A program made the position numbers and the translations under genes. This document shows, piece after piece, positions 8,882 to 17,134 of a stretch of DNA of 64,000 nucleotides. Location: positions 1 through 64,000 of the forward strand of contig CAWFAI010000015.1 of NCBI GenBank assembly GCA_963813725.1. Direction: 5' to 3'. Positions within the stretch are counted from its first letter, which is position 1. Each line of letters begins with the position of its first letter. The stretch is from VGBV01 sp963813725 (GTDB taxonomy: Bacteria; Actinomycetota; Thermoleophilia; Solirubrobacterales; 70-9). The notes under the pieces were generated by a model, which saw only the letters and a program-made list of their open reading frames with translations, was not told where the DNA came from and ran no database searches.

Positions 8882-8905
8882 ATGAAGCGCTCCGGACAAC
8901 GCTGA
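8882..8905 (+). CDS. Seven-codon leader frame MKRSGQR overlapping the next start
   Basis: ATG 8882 reads MKRSGQR and stops at TGA 8903-8905, sharing TGATG with the cyclo-ligase start at 8905. It is either a translationally coupled leader peptide or the true N-terminus of the cyclo-ligase separated by a one-base frameshift. Confidence 0.3.
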   Translation: MKRSGQR

Positions 8906-9618
8906 TGCGGACCAAGGACCAGGTGCGCCGCCAGGTCTGGAAGGCGATGGACCGCGAGGGCGTCTCGCGCTTTCCCGGGGCCGAGGGGCGCATCCCCAAC
9001 TTCGCCGGCGCCAAGTTGGCGGCCGAGAAGCTCGCCGCCCACAGGCTGTGGAAGCGCGCGCGGGTGATCAAGGTCAACCCCGACTCGCCCCAGACCCACG
9101 CCCGGCGAACCGCGCTCGAGGAGGGAAAGACGCTGATCATGGCGGTGCCGCGGCTGCGCGACATGCACCCCTTTCGGCTGCTCGATCCCCGCAAGCTGTC
9201 GGGAAAGCAGAAGCGGGAAGCGGCGACGATCAAGGGCGCCCTGCGCCACGGCAAGGTCGTCGCCGAGGAGGAGCTGCCCGACATCGACTTCGTGCTCACG
9301 GGCTCGGTCGCGGTCAACCTCAGCGGCGCGCGGGTCGGCAAGGGAGGCGGCTTCAGCGACCTCGAGTACGGCCTGCTGATCGAGGCCGGCAAGATCGACG
9401 ACCACACCACGGTCGCAACCACCGTTCACCCGATCCAGATTCTGCGGCAGCACCTGCCGGTGACCGACCACGACCTGCCGGTTGACCTGGTCGCCACGCC
9501 CCGGGCGGTGATCGAGGTCGAGCGCCAGTACGCCCGGCCGCGCGGCATCCTCTGGAACCACCTGCAGCCTCCGCAGATCCGCGAGATCCCCATCCTGGAG
9601 CGGATGGGGTACGCCTAA
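8905..9618 (+). CDS. 5-formyltetrahydrofolate cyclo-ligase family protein
   Basis: A 237-residue protein of the 5-FTHF cyclo-ligase (MTHFS) superfamily. The diagnostic glycine motif GKGGGFSDLEYGLL lies near residues 145-158, with an upstream basic region and DFVLTGSVAVN before it. Family knowledge: MTHFS converts 5-formyl-THF to 5,10-methenyl-THF with ATP. The sequence resembles the longer MTHFS-domain paralogues, so the substrate is uncertain. The C-terminus IREIPILERMGYA is duplicated 4,780 bases downstream, where a copy of only these last codons remains at the end of an inserted island. ATG 8905 overlaps the stop of the 7-codon leader frame. Confidence 0.82.
   Translation: MRTKDQVRRQVWKAMDREGVSRFPGAEGRIPNFAGAKLAAEKLAAHRLWKRARVIKVNPDSPQTHARRTALEEGKTLIMAVPRLRDMHPFRLLDPRKLSGKQKREAATIKGALRHGKVVAEEELPDIDFVLTGSVAVNLSGARVGKGGGFSDLEYGLLIEAGKIDDHTTVATTVHPIQILRQHLPVTDHDLPVDLVATPRAVIEVERQYARPRGILWNHLQPPQIREIPILERMGYA
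9572..9617 (+). repeat. Left 46-bp direct repeat (3' end of the cyclo-ligase gene)
   Basis: This segment, encoding the last codons of the cyclo-ligase, recurs at 14352-14397 with about four mismatches. Three of them fall at third codon positions and are silent (CTG/CTC, CGG/CGA, GGG/GGA). It looks like an attL-type boundary. Confidence 0.7.
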
Positions 9619-9638
9619 ACCGCTTGGCTATGCGGTTT
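9617..9638 (+). terminator. Hairpin after the cyclo-ligase gene
   Basis: AAACCGC at 9617-9623 and GCGGTTT at 9632-9638 form a perfect 7-bp stem with an 8-base loop, overlapping the stop codon and ending in TTT. Confidence 0.5.
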
Positions 9639-9681
9639 CGGCCTCCTCCGCCCTACCTTGCCCTTCTTGTCCAGCTTCTTC

Positions 9682-10167
9682 CTAGGAGCACTGCCGGAAG
9701 GGGAAATCAGACATCAACGAGCTGGCCTTCTCTTGGAGCCGATCGGAGCGCTCGAGAAGGCGGTTGAGCCGTTTGAACGCGTCCAGCCTGTATGCGGATG
9801 CGGCGAGCGGCCAAGTGGCCGCGGCGCGGCCGTGGAGGTCGAGCCATTGAGAGATGCGGGCTTCGTCGCCGGGAGGAGGGGCGATGAGTCGAAGCGAGCT
9901 AACCGACGACGAGTACCTCCTGCCGATGCCTTCGAGGGCGTTCGCGGCTGCCTGGATCTTGAACGGCCATTGCTTCGCTGCCCTGAGGAAGCGCCGGTAC
10001 AGACGGTTGACGTCCTTGTTTGAGCTCTTGCAGATCGGCTCCGCTTGGAGCGCGTACTCAGCCCGGGTGGCTGCCGCCGCCGCGCCCTGCGGGGCAACCG
10101 CACCAATCAGCAAGCCCCCCGCCAAGAGAAGGGTCACCAGCCCTTTCCCCAATCCCCTTTTTTCCAT
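9682..10167 (-). CDS. Secreted alpha-helical protein of unknown function
   Basis: A 161-residue protein with a clear signal peptide: positive start MEKRGLGKG, hydrophobic core VTLLLAGGLLIGAVA, Ala-rich cleavage region near residues 28-34. The mature part is predicted helical and has a Cys near its start (PICKSSNKDVN) and one at the very end (FRQCS), which could form a disulfide. Similar small secreted helical proteins with terminal Cys are common in Thermoleophilia; I know of no assigned function. It lies at the left end of the island and is transcribed toward the cyclo-ligase gene. Confidence 0.7.
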   Translation of the reverse strand: MEKRGLGKGLVTLLLAGGLLIGAVAPQGAAAAATRAEYALQAEPICKSSNKDVNRLYRRFLRAAKQWPFKIQAAANALEGIGRRYSSSVSSLRLIAPPPGDEARISQWLDLHGRAAATWPLAASAYRLDAFKRLNRLLERSDRLQEKASSLMSDFPFRQCS

Positions 10168-10214
10168 CGCAGCTGATGCTAGACCACTTGTTTACGCTGA
10201 CCGCACAACGGCGG

Positions 10215-10511
10215 CTAGCCCCTCTGTGCCGGCTCCTCAAGAAGGGCCAGGTACCACCGGCGCCGCTGCCCCACCGTTTGGCACCAGTCCAGCTCCGACC
10301 ACGGAGAGTCGGGCACCGGGTGCCAATCATCGTCACGGACCGGATCGTTGGGGTCGCGGGACTCATCGAACAACCGCGCCAGCTGCTCGTGATCGACCGC
10401 GATACGGTCCTTGGGCTTGCGGGCGCCGCGGTGTCGGCACGGGGAACTGCAGAAGACGTGGCCGCGGCGGCGGGGCTGGAACTCGACTCCGCAGTGCAGG
10501 CACTCAGTCAC
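10215..10511 (-). CDS. Small zinc-ribbon protein
   Basis: A 98-residue protein starting at GTG 10511. The N-terminus CLHCGVEFQPRRRGHVFCSSPC carries a four-Cys zinc-ribbon pattern (C-x2-C...C-x3-C), like the CGxxF zinc beads found beside phage and mobile-element genes. The remainder is acidic and Trp-rich (DDDWHPVPDSPWSELDW). Nucleic-acid binding is the likely role; nothing more specific can be claimed. Its place inside the island fits an acessory origin. Confidence 0.6.
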   Translation of the reverse strand: MTECLHCGVEFQPRRRGHVFCSSPCRHRGARKPKDRIAVDHEQLARLFDESRDPNDPVRDDDWHPVPDSPWSELDWCQTVGQRRRWYLALLEEPAQRG

Positions 10512-10647
10512 GAAGGCTCAGGCGGGCGCGTGTTCTTCGCGCGGAGCCAGTCGGCGGTTTCCGGAGCGGGCAGTTCTGGCCTCGCACCCTCCCTCTCCCT
10601 GCGCGGGACTGGATAAAGTTCCCACATTCCCTAGGACGGAGGCAAGC

Positions 10648-10821
10648 ATGGCCACACCAGAATCAGAACGACGCGGCGGGATTGCCGGTATCTCCCTCGG
10701 AGGCATCCTCGTCATCATCGGGATCGTGGTTGCGCTGTTCTGGAGCGTCATAGTTGGGGTGATCATCGTCCTGATCGGCCTAATCGCCTTCGGAGGCTTC
10801 GCTCGGGGCAAGTGGTACTGA
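10648..10821 (+). CDS. Small membrane protein (57 aa)
   Basis: ATG 10648 follows a good ribosome-binding site, GGACGGAGG at 10634-10642. The 57-residue product has a short polar N-terminus (MATPESERRGG) and about 35 hydrophobic residues, probably two membrane segments rich in Ile and Val, with a basic end GKWY. Such DUF-like two-helix proteins are frequent in Actinobacteria. The function is unknown. Confidence 0.6.
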   Translation: MATPESERRGGIAGISLGGILVIIGIVVALFWSVIVGVIIVLIGLIAFGGFARGKWY

Positions 10822-10889
10822 GATACCCCGCGTGTCCTCGCGCTAGCGCTGACATCCTGCGCTGACCCCTTTCCTCCGGCCCGCCGCGG

Positions 10890-10895
10890 GATACT
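10890..10895 (+). promoter_or_regulatory. Conserved GATACT box before the first SnoaL-like gene
   Basis: GATACT ends 9 bases before ATG 10905 inside a block (GATACTGCG-GGGCGATG) that recurs almost unchanged before the gene at 13002. It resembles a -10 element placed for leaderless transcription. Confidence 0.45.
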
Positions 10896-10904
10896 GCGCG
10901 GGCG

Positions 10905-11309
10905 ATGTCGGAGGAGAACGTGGAGACGGTGCGACGCCTGTACGAGTTGATGACCCGCGGCGACGATGGCCTGTTGGAGCTGGTCGCTCCTGACTTCGTG
11001 GTCGATTTCTCGCGGCGGCTCATAGACCCATTCGTCGCCCGCGTCGACCCCGACGCATTTGCCTCTTTTTTTCGGGAGGCGCGTGAGACATGGGGCGAGC
11101 TGCCGAGGTGGGAGCCGGAGGAGCTGATCGACGGGGGAGACAAGGTGCTTGCCCTCATTCGGTTCCAAGCCGAGGGGAGGGCAAGCGGCGTCGAGGTGGA
11201 TGTGCATGTCGCCAACGTCTGGACCTTCCGAGATGGGAAGCCGGTGGAGCTGAAGTACTTCGGCGAGGATCGAGATGCGGCTTTCGAAGCCGCCGGGCTG
11301 CGGGAGTAG
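10905..11309 (+). CDS. SnoaL-like (NTF2-fold) protein 1
   Basis: A 134-residue protein of the SnoaL/nuclear transport factor 2-like superfamily, which has a cone-shaped fold used by ketosteroid isomerases, polyketide cyclases and many uncharacterised bacterial proteins. The family head MSEENVETVRRLYE and tail AAFEAAGLRE are shared by all five copies here. The middle carries GELPRWEPEELIDGGDKVL and VANVWTFRDGKPVELK, typical of the sheet region. The ligand is unknown. It is the first of three genes in a row with only 3 bases between stop and start; the GGAG in its final codons can serve as ribosome-binding site for the next gene. Confidence 0.8.
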   Translation: MSEENVETVRRLYELMTRGDDGLLELVAPDFVVDFSRRLIDPFVARVDPDAFASFFREARETWGELPRWEPEELIDGGDKVLALIRFQAEGRASGVEVDVHVANVWTFRDGKPVELKYFGEDRDAAFEAAGLRE

Positions 11310-11312
11310 GCG

Positions 11313-11753
11313 ATGTCGGAGGAGAACGTCGAGACCGTCCGTTCGCTGTGGGAGCCGATGGCTGGCATCAACGTGGCCGCGATCGACTGGGGTGTCGAAG
11401 CATTCCGCGAGATGCTCGGAAGCGCTTACTCGCCGGACGTCGAGCTGACAGTTCTGGCGTCGGGTCTCGGCAGCGGCGTCGGTCAGTTCTACCGGGGCGC
11501 GGACGGGGTGGTCCAGTACCTGCGGGAGTGGTTCGAACCCTTCAGCGAGTACTACGTTGAGAACCTGGACTACATCGACGCTGGCGATTGCGTCCTCGTT
11601 CCGAGTCGGCAGTGGGGTATCGGGGGCGGAAGCGGCGCCCGTGTCGAAATCGAACTCACCACCCTTTTTGAGTTGCGGGAGGGTCAGATCGCGCGGGTTC
11701 ATCAGTACGACACCTTGGAAGAGGCCTGGGACGACCCTAGGCTGCGGGAGTAG
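11313..11753 (+). CDS. SnoaL-like (NTF2-fold) protein 2
   Basis: A 146-residue member of the array, the most divergent of the five. The head MSEENVETVRSLWE and tail DDPRLRE are conserved, while the core (FYRGADGVVQYLREWFEPF, YIDAGDCVLV) keeps the NTF2-like helix-sheet order. It starts 3 bases after the previous stop with the identical junction TAGGCGATGTCGGAGG. It was probably generated by tandem duplication and then diverged. Function unknown. Confidence 0.75.
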   Translation: MSEENVETVRSLWEPMAGINVAAIDWGVEAFREMLGSAYSPDVELTVLASGLGSGVGQFYRGADGVVQYLREWFEPFSEYYVENLDYIDAGDCVLVPSRQWGIGGGSGARVEIELTTLFELREGQIARVHQYDTLEEAWDDPRLRE

Positions 11754-11756
11754 GCG

Positions 11757-12170
11757 ATGTCGGAGGAGAACGTGGAGGTCGTACGGGAAGCGGTGGATGC
11801 ACTGAACCGACGCGACACGGACGCCTTCGTAGCTCTTGCTCGCCCCGATGTCGAGTGGAAGGAACCGACCGATCCGTTTCCGGGACTTCGACCGATCTAC
11901 CACGGGCGAGATGGGGTCCGCGAGTGGCTCGAAGAAGCGTTCTTGGAGCTGTGGGAAGAATTCCATGTCGAGATCGGAGAGATCACCGAAGTGGGTGATG
12001 ACCGGGTCTTCTGCGAGACGTGGCTCACCGCACGCGGCGTCACCAGCGGCGTGGAGACAGAGATCCACACCTGGGGGGTCACCTGGCACGCGGACGACGG
12101 CAAGGTCGCAAGGCGTGCGCTTTTTTGGACTAGGGACGAAGCCCTCGAAGCCGCTGGGCTGTCGGAGTAG
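11757..12170 (+). CDS. SnoaL-like (NTF2-fold) protein 3
   Basis: A 137-residue array member with the full family signature: MSEENVEVVREAVDALNRRD, YHGRDGVREWLEEAF, EITEVGDDRVFC and the tail DEALEAAGLSE. Again 3 bases follow the previous stop. No gene follows directly, yet the 3' sequence still carries the GTCGGAGTAG tail that would act as ribosome-binding site for a further copy, consistent with loss of a downstream member. Substrate unknown. Confidence 0.8.
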   Translation: MSEENVEVVREAVDALNRRDTDAFVALARPDVEWKEPTDPFPGLRPIYHGRDGVREWLEEAFLELWEEFHVEIGEITEVGDDRVFCETWLTARGVTSGVETEIHTWGVTWHADDGKVARRALFWTRDEALEAAGLSE

Positions 12171-12246
12171 GTCGAGCATCAGATCTGCTTTCTGTAGGTG
12201 GCCGCCGGCAGGGGCGCGTCGAGGCGGACCATCTTGGAGCCTGCCA
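12151..12246 (+). repeat. 190-bp-period repeat, copy A (3' end of SnoaL gene 3 plus downstream)
   Basis: The last SnoaL codons and about 75 downstream bases (GTCGAGCATCAGATCTGCTT and following) recur 190 bases later. Copy A carries the real gene tail. Confidence 0.7.
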
Positions 12247-12277
12247 GGCGCACCTTGACGGTCAGATCACGCCTCAT
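12179..12277 (-). CDS. Possible 32-aa minus-strand peptide within the repeat
   Basis: On the minus strand, ATG 12277 to TGA 12179 reads MRRDLTVKVRLAGSKMVRLD... ending YRKQI. The second repeat copy preserves GSELVRLDELRPAGG at the same place, although its frame is then disturbed. The conservation may simply follow from the DNA repeat. No ribosome-binding site was confirmed. Confidence 0.15.
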   Translation of the reverse strand: MRRDLTVKVRLAGSKMVRLDAPLPAATYRKQI

Positions 12278-12340
12278 CGCTGGTACTTCGTCGGAAGTTT
12301 CTTTGCGCATAGCTCGTTTGTTTCCTCGGGAGGAGCGCTC

Positions 12341-12438
12341 CCGCCGGGCTGTCGGAGTAGGTCGAGCATCAGATCTGCTTTCCGTAGGCGCCCGCCGGCG
12401 GGGCGCAGCTCGTCCAGGCGGACCAGCTCGGACCCTGC
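12341..12438 (+). repeat. 190-bp-period repeat, copy B (orphan SnoaL gene tail)
   Basis: GGGCTGTCGGAGTAG and about 80 following bases match copy A, but there is no SnoaL body upstream. It is a leftover 3' end of a lost array member. The stretch 12171-12645 otherwise shows no convincing gene. Confidence 0.7.
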
Positions 12439-12632
12439 CCTTTTTATTGCGGGATCTCTCTGGGTCCTCATCTGATCGTTTGTAGGCGCGCGCGGTTGCC
12501 CAATCAGCGCTTTTCTGCAGTTGCGAATCGCCATTTCGACCCTCCCCCTACCGACCGTCCCCCATGTCCTCCCTGGCCATGTCCCTCTCCGGTGCCCTCT
12601 CCCTCCGACTGTTTGAAACCTTACGCGGCTGA

Positions 12633-12638
12633 GATACT
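12633..12638 (+). promoter_or_regulatory. GATACT box before the small Cys protein
   Basis: GAGATACTG with GATACT ending 7 bases before GTG 12646; the same GAGATACTG is found before the SnoaL gene at 13002. TTGAAA occurs at 12613-12618, but with short 14-base spacing. Confidence 0.4.
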
Positions 12639-12645
12639 GAACAAG

Positions 12646-12954
12646 GTGACGCAGGAGGAACGGATCGCCCGCAACGAGGACTGGTGCCGAGACCTCAACA
12701 AGCGCAAGGTCGAGTGGATGAGAAACGGCCAAGCAGCAGCCGGCTTTCGGTGCGAGTGCTGGCGGCTGGATTGCGGCGCTCGGATCCCATTGTCCGGAGG
12801 TGAATGGAAAGAGGTCCGCTCGCAGTCGAACCGCTTCGCTGTGGCGCCCGGACACATCGCCGACGACCATGAAGACGTGGTCCAGCAGTACACGGACTTC
12901 TGGATTGTCGAAAAGCGTGGCGAGGCGGGAGAGGAGGCCGAGCGTTTGGCGTGA
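12646..12954 (+). CDS. Small Cys-containing protein of a common actinobacterial family
   Basis: A 102-residue protein starting at GTG 12646. It matches by eye a widespread uncharacterised family with the pattern ARNE...LFREVNERI, a CEC-x5-C cluster (here FRCECWRLDCGARIPLS), and a conserved end FAVAPGHIADDHEDVVQ followed by the aromatic-rich FWIVEKRGEA. The three Cys suggest metal binding. It lies between the two SnoaL clusters and ends 47 bases before the next SnoaL gene. Function unknown. Confidence 0.65.
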   Translation: MTQEERIARNEDWCRDLNKRKVEWMRNGQAAAGFRCECWRLDCGARIPLSGGEWKEVRSQSNRFAVAPGHIADDHEDVVQQYTDFWIVEKRGEAGEEAERLA

Positions 12955-12986
12955 GCGGCGAGGTAGCTCCCCACCGCTGCCAGCGA

Positions 12987-12992
12987 GATACT
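12987..12992 (+). promoter_or_regulatory. Conserved GATACT box before SnoaL-like gene 4
   Basis: GATACT ends 9 bases before ATG 13002, in the same GATACTGCG-GGGCGATG context as at 10890. Confidence 0.45.
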
Positions 12993-13001
12993 GCGTGGGC
13001 G

Positions 13002-13388
13002 ATGTCGGAGGAGAACGTGGAGAAGGTGAGGGCGGGATTCGCCGCGCACAACCGCGGCGACCTTGACACCTGGCTGGAGTTGTATGACCCAGAGGTGGAG
13101 TTCGAGACGCTCCTCCTGGGCACCCACCAGGGCAAGGAGGCCATGCGCTCGCTCTATGACGAGAATCAGGCGAACCAGTCTGGCTACACCGCCACCCCCG
13201 TGGAGTTGATCGACGCTGGAGACAAGGTGATCACGGTGGTCCAAGTTGGCGGAGCCGGGACCGCCAGCCAGATCGCCCTGGATGACCAGATCGCATTCAT
13301 CCAGACCTTCAAGAACGGGTTGGTGGTGCGAGAGCAGACCTTCCGAAATAGGGAGGAAGCCCTCGAAGCCGCCGGGCTGTCGGAGTAG
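13002..13388 (+). CDS. SnoaL-like (NTF2-fold) protein 4
   Basis: A 128-residue array member starting at ATG 13002 (MSEENVEKVRAGFAAHNRGD), with WLELYDPEVEFETLLLG, VELIDAGDKVITVVQ and tail REEALEAAGLSE. It opens the second cluster and has the same conserved upstream block as gene 1, so the two clusters are probably separate transcription units. An in-frame extension upstream to 12951 is not supported by the family start. Function unknown. Confidence 0.8.
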   Translation: MSEENVEKVRAGFAAHNRGDLDTWLELYDPEVEFETLLLGTHQGKEAMRSLYDENQANQSGYTATPVELIDAGDKVITVVQVGGAGTASQIALDDQIAFIQTFKNGLVVREQTFRNREEALEAAGLSE

Positions 13389-13391
13389 GCG

Positions 13392-13790
13392 ATGTCGCAG
13401 GAGAACGTCGAGTTGGTTCGTCGCGGCCACGAAGCCTTTCGAGACTCCGGCGAAGAGGCGATCTTCGAGTTCCTGCACCCCGAGATCGATCTGACTCCGA
13501 TTGAGGAACTGCTCGATGCCGGGACGTTCCACGGGCACGACGGCGTCCACCGCTTCTTTCAGACGTTGCGCGAAGCCTTCGGCGACTTCACGTGGGAGCC
13601 GCAGGAGTTTCTGGATCAGGGCGACCACGTCGTGGTCGCCACGCGCTTCGTCGCCGAGGGGCGCGGCAGTGGAGCCCCCGTGGAAGCGATGATCTACAAC
13701 GTCTGGACCGTCCGGCAGGGGAAGGCCGTCCGAGTACGCGGCTATGGGAGCCGCTCGGAAGCCCTCGAAGCCGCCGGGCTGTCGGAGTAG
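13392..13790 (+). CDS. SnoaL-like (NTF2-fold) protein 5
   Basis: A 132-residue array member, MSQENVELVRRGHEAFRDSG at the start and SEALEAAGLSE at the end, with FHGHDGVHRFFQTLREAF and EFLDQGDHVVVATRFVAEG. It begins 3 bases after gene 4 stops, with the shared junction. After its stop the sequence GGCAAGGCATCA weakly resembles the repeat flank found after gene 3. Function unknown. Confidence 0.8.
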   Translation: MSQENVELVRRGHEAFRDSGEEAIFEFLHPEIDLTPIEELLDAGTFHGHDGVHRFFQTLREAFGDFTWEPQEFLDQGDHVVVATRFVAEGRGSGAPVEAMIYNVWTVRQGKAVRVRGYGSRSEALEAAGLSE

Positions 13791-13875
13791 GCAAGGCATC
13801 ACACCCCCGTTGATTGGGTCGGAGGCAGCGCCGAGAGGAGAAAGGAACCACGGCACGCGATCGACCGCGGGCAGG

Positions 13876-14289
13876 TCAAGCATCGAGCTTGGCGATACGG
13901 ACCGGACGGTTGCGCTTCGCCTCCCTGGCTGCCTTGGCCTCAGCCTGAGCGGCAAACTCCTCGATCTCTTTCTCGCGGCGGCGAAGCTCTTCAGTCGCGG
14001 TGCCGTTGTCGGGATGGAAGCAGCTCCGGAGTTCGTCATTCAGGTGCGCTGCTGCTGTCGATGACTTCCAACTCAGCGCCCTCGTTTCCGCATTCATCGG
14101 GGTCGAGGTCGCGCTGATCTCAAGCAGGTCGATCTCGGTGATCGTTCGGCCTCCGCCCTTGCGCGGGGTGCTCTCAGACATGTAGCCGATGGAGAAGCCG
14201 CAGACCCCGGACTTGATCGAGCGCCAGACCTGTTTGCCCTCATCGGTCGGCTCTGTTCGCCATTTGTTCGCCAGTGAGACACCGAACAA
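13876..14289 (-). pseudogene. Truncated HK97-family phage prohead protease
   Basis: The 137-residue reading frame shows the C-terminal half of a prohead (capsid maturation) protease: IKSGVCGFSIGYMSE, then GRTITEIDLLEISATSTP and an A/R/K-rich coiled tail. These match the family pattern (G-x-SxGY, then a basic strand followed by EIDLLEVSxVxxPxNP). The N-terminal part with the catalytic His is absent: the frame begins at TTG 14289 and runs back only about 16 codons to a stop near the island boundary. It is the clearest phage relic in the window and lies against the right direct repeat. Confidence 0.7.
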
Positions 14290-14351
14290 CCGGAAACAAC
14301 CGGGTCTAATCGGTACGTTTCGTGCGTGGGAGCCCCCTCAGGTGCCTAGTG

Positions 14352-14397
14352 CGCGGATCCGCGAGATCCCCATCCTCGAGCGAATGGGATACGCCTA
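14352..14397 (+). repeat. Right 46-bp direct repeat (orphan cyclo-ligase 3' end)
   Basis: It encodes IREIPILERMGYA followed by TAG, a copy of the cyclo-ligase C-terminus with no gene body upstream. It marks the right edge of the island, 19 bases before the alpha/beta hydrolase start. Confidence 0.7.
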
Positions 14398-14416
14398 GAG
14401 CGGGAAAGCCAACGAC

Positions 14417-15441
14417 GTGAGCGCCCAGCAGACAGCGGACAGGCCGGCACAGGCCGAGAGCCCCGAGGAGGTCACGATTCGCGAGGCGATCCGCAAGGTC
14501 GCCGCCGACACCGGCTTCGCGCTGAAGTTGGTGACCAACAGGGTCGAACTGCCCCCTCCCACCCCCTCTGACGGGCCCGATCCCTACGGCGAGCCGGACC
14601 CCGAGTGGCTCGGGATCGAGTGGAGCGAGCACCGCCGCGAGGTGGACGTGGTCGGCACCCGCGTCAACTACGTCGAGATGGGCGAGGGCCCCCCGCTCGT
14701 GTTCGTCCACGGCCTCTCGGGCGCCTGGCAGAACTGGCTCGAGAACCTCCCCCACTTCGCGCGCAGCCATCGCGTGATCGCGCTGGACCTGCCGGGGTTC
14801 GGCTCCAGCCCGATGCCGCCCTGGGAGATCACGATCCCTGCCTACGGGCGCTTCCTGCGCGACTTCTGCGAGCGCGTCGGCGTCGAGCGCTGCGCGCTGG
14901 TCGGCAACTCGATGGGGGGCTTCATCGCCACCGAGGTCGCGGTCGCCGAGGCCGACCGCGTCGAGAAGCTGGTGCTGGTCTCGGCCGCGGGGATCACCTG
15001 GGCGCGGGCCCGCCGCGAGCCCGCGGCGATGATCGGCCGCATGGTGCGTGCGGCCACCCCCCTGGCGATGCGCTGGCAGACCGGCGCGGGCATGCGGCGC
15101 CCGCGTGCGCGCCAGCTCTCATTCCAAGGGATCTTCCACGATCCGAACGCCCTGCGCCGCGAGCTGCTGTGGGAGAACCTGGTGCCGGCCCTCGACAGCC
15201 CCGGCTACTTCGACGCGTTCGTGAACCTCACCGGCTACGACATCCGCGATCGCCTGACCGAGATCGAGGATCCGACGCTGATCGTCTGGGGGCGCAACGA
15301 CCGCGTCGTCCCGGTCCCCGCCGCCTTCGCCTACAAGAAGCGGATTCCCAATGCACGCTTGGAGATCTTCGACTCGACCGGCCACGTGCCACAGCTCGAG
15401 CGCCCGGTGCGCTTCAACCGCCTGCTCGACGAGTTCCTGGC

Positions 15442-15445
<4 letters not shown>
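14417..15445 (+). CDS. Alpha/beta-fold hydrolase
   Basis: A 342-residue alpha/beta hydrolase. The oxyanion region reads VFVHGLSGAWQNW, the nucleophile elbow is GNSMGG (Ser), the acid is Asp in WGRNDRVVP and the base is His in DSTGHVPQLE. A cap domain lies between about residues 195 and 270. The substrate cannot be inferred; esterase, lactonase or dehalogenase-like activity is possible. The start is GTG 14417. The gene probably followed the cyclo-ligase gene directly before the island inserted. Its stop codon shares CTAG (15442-15445) with the convergent ilvD stop. Confidence 0.88.

Positions 15446-17133
<1,688 letters not shown>

Positions 17134-17134
<1 letters not shown>

Larger units (their letters stand above)
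9572..14397. mobile_element. Degenerate integrated island inserted at the cyclo-ligase 3' end
   Basis: The 4.8-kb segment between the two 46-bp repeats holds short genes unlike the flanking housekeeping genes, plus a truncated HK97-type prohead protease next to the right boundary. Removing it would leave an intact cyclo-ligase followed by 18 bases and then the alpha/beta hydrolase start. No integrase remains. Phage or integrative-element origin is inferred from the duplicated gene end and the protease relic. Confidence 0.6.

Noticed and set aside
10518..12179. Minus-strand open frame of 553 codons across the SnoaL array
   Set aside because: Its repeated VLLRHRLLPQPGGFE-type segments are just the complement of the repeated gene junctions; there is no family match by eye.
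12151..12438. CRISPR or regular repeat array
   Set aside because: Only two copies with 190-bp spacing, and they contain a gene tail; there is no short direct repeat with spacers and no cas gene.
12496..12645. N-terminal extension of the small Cys protein back to 12496
   Set aside because: This part is Pro-rich low-complexity sequence without family similarity; the conserved region and the GATACT box support GTG 12646.
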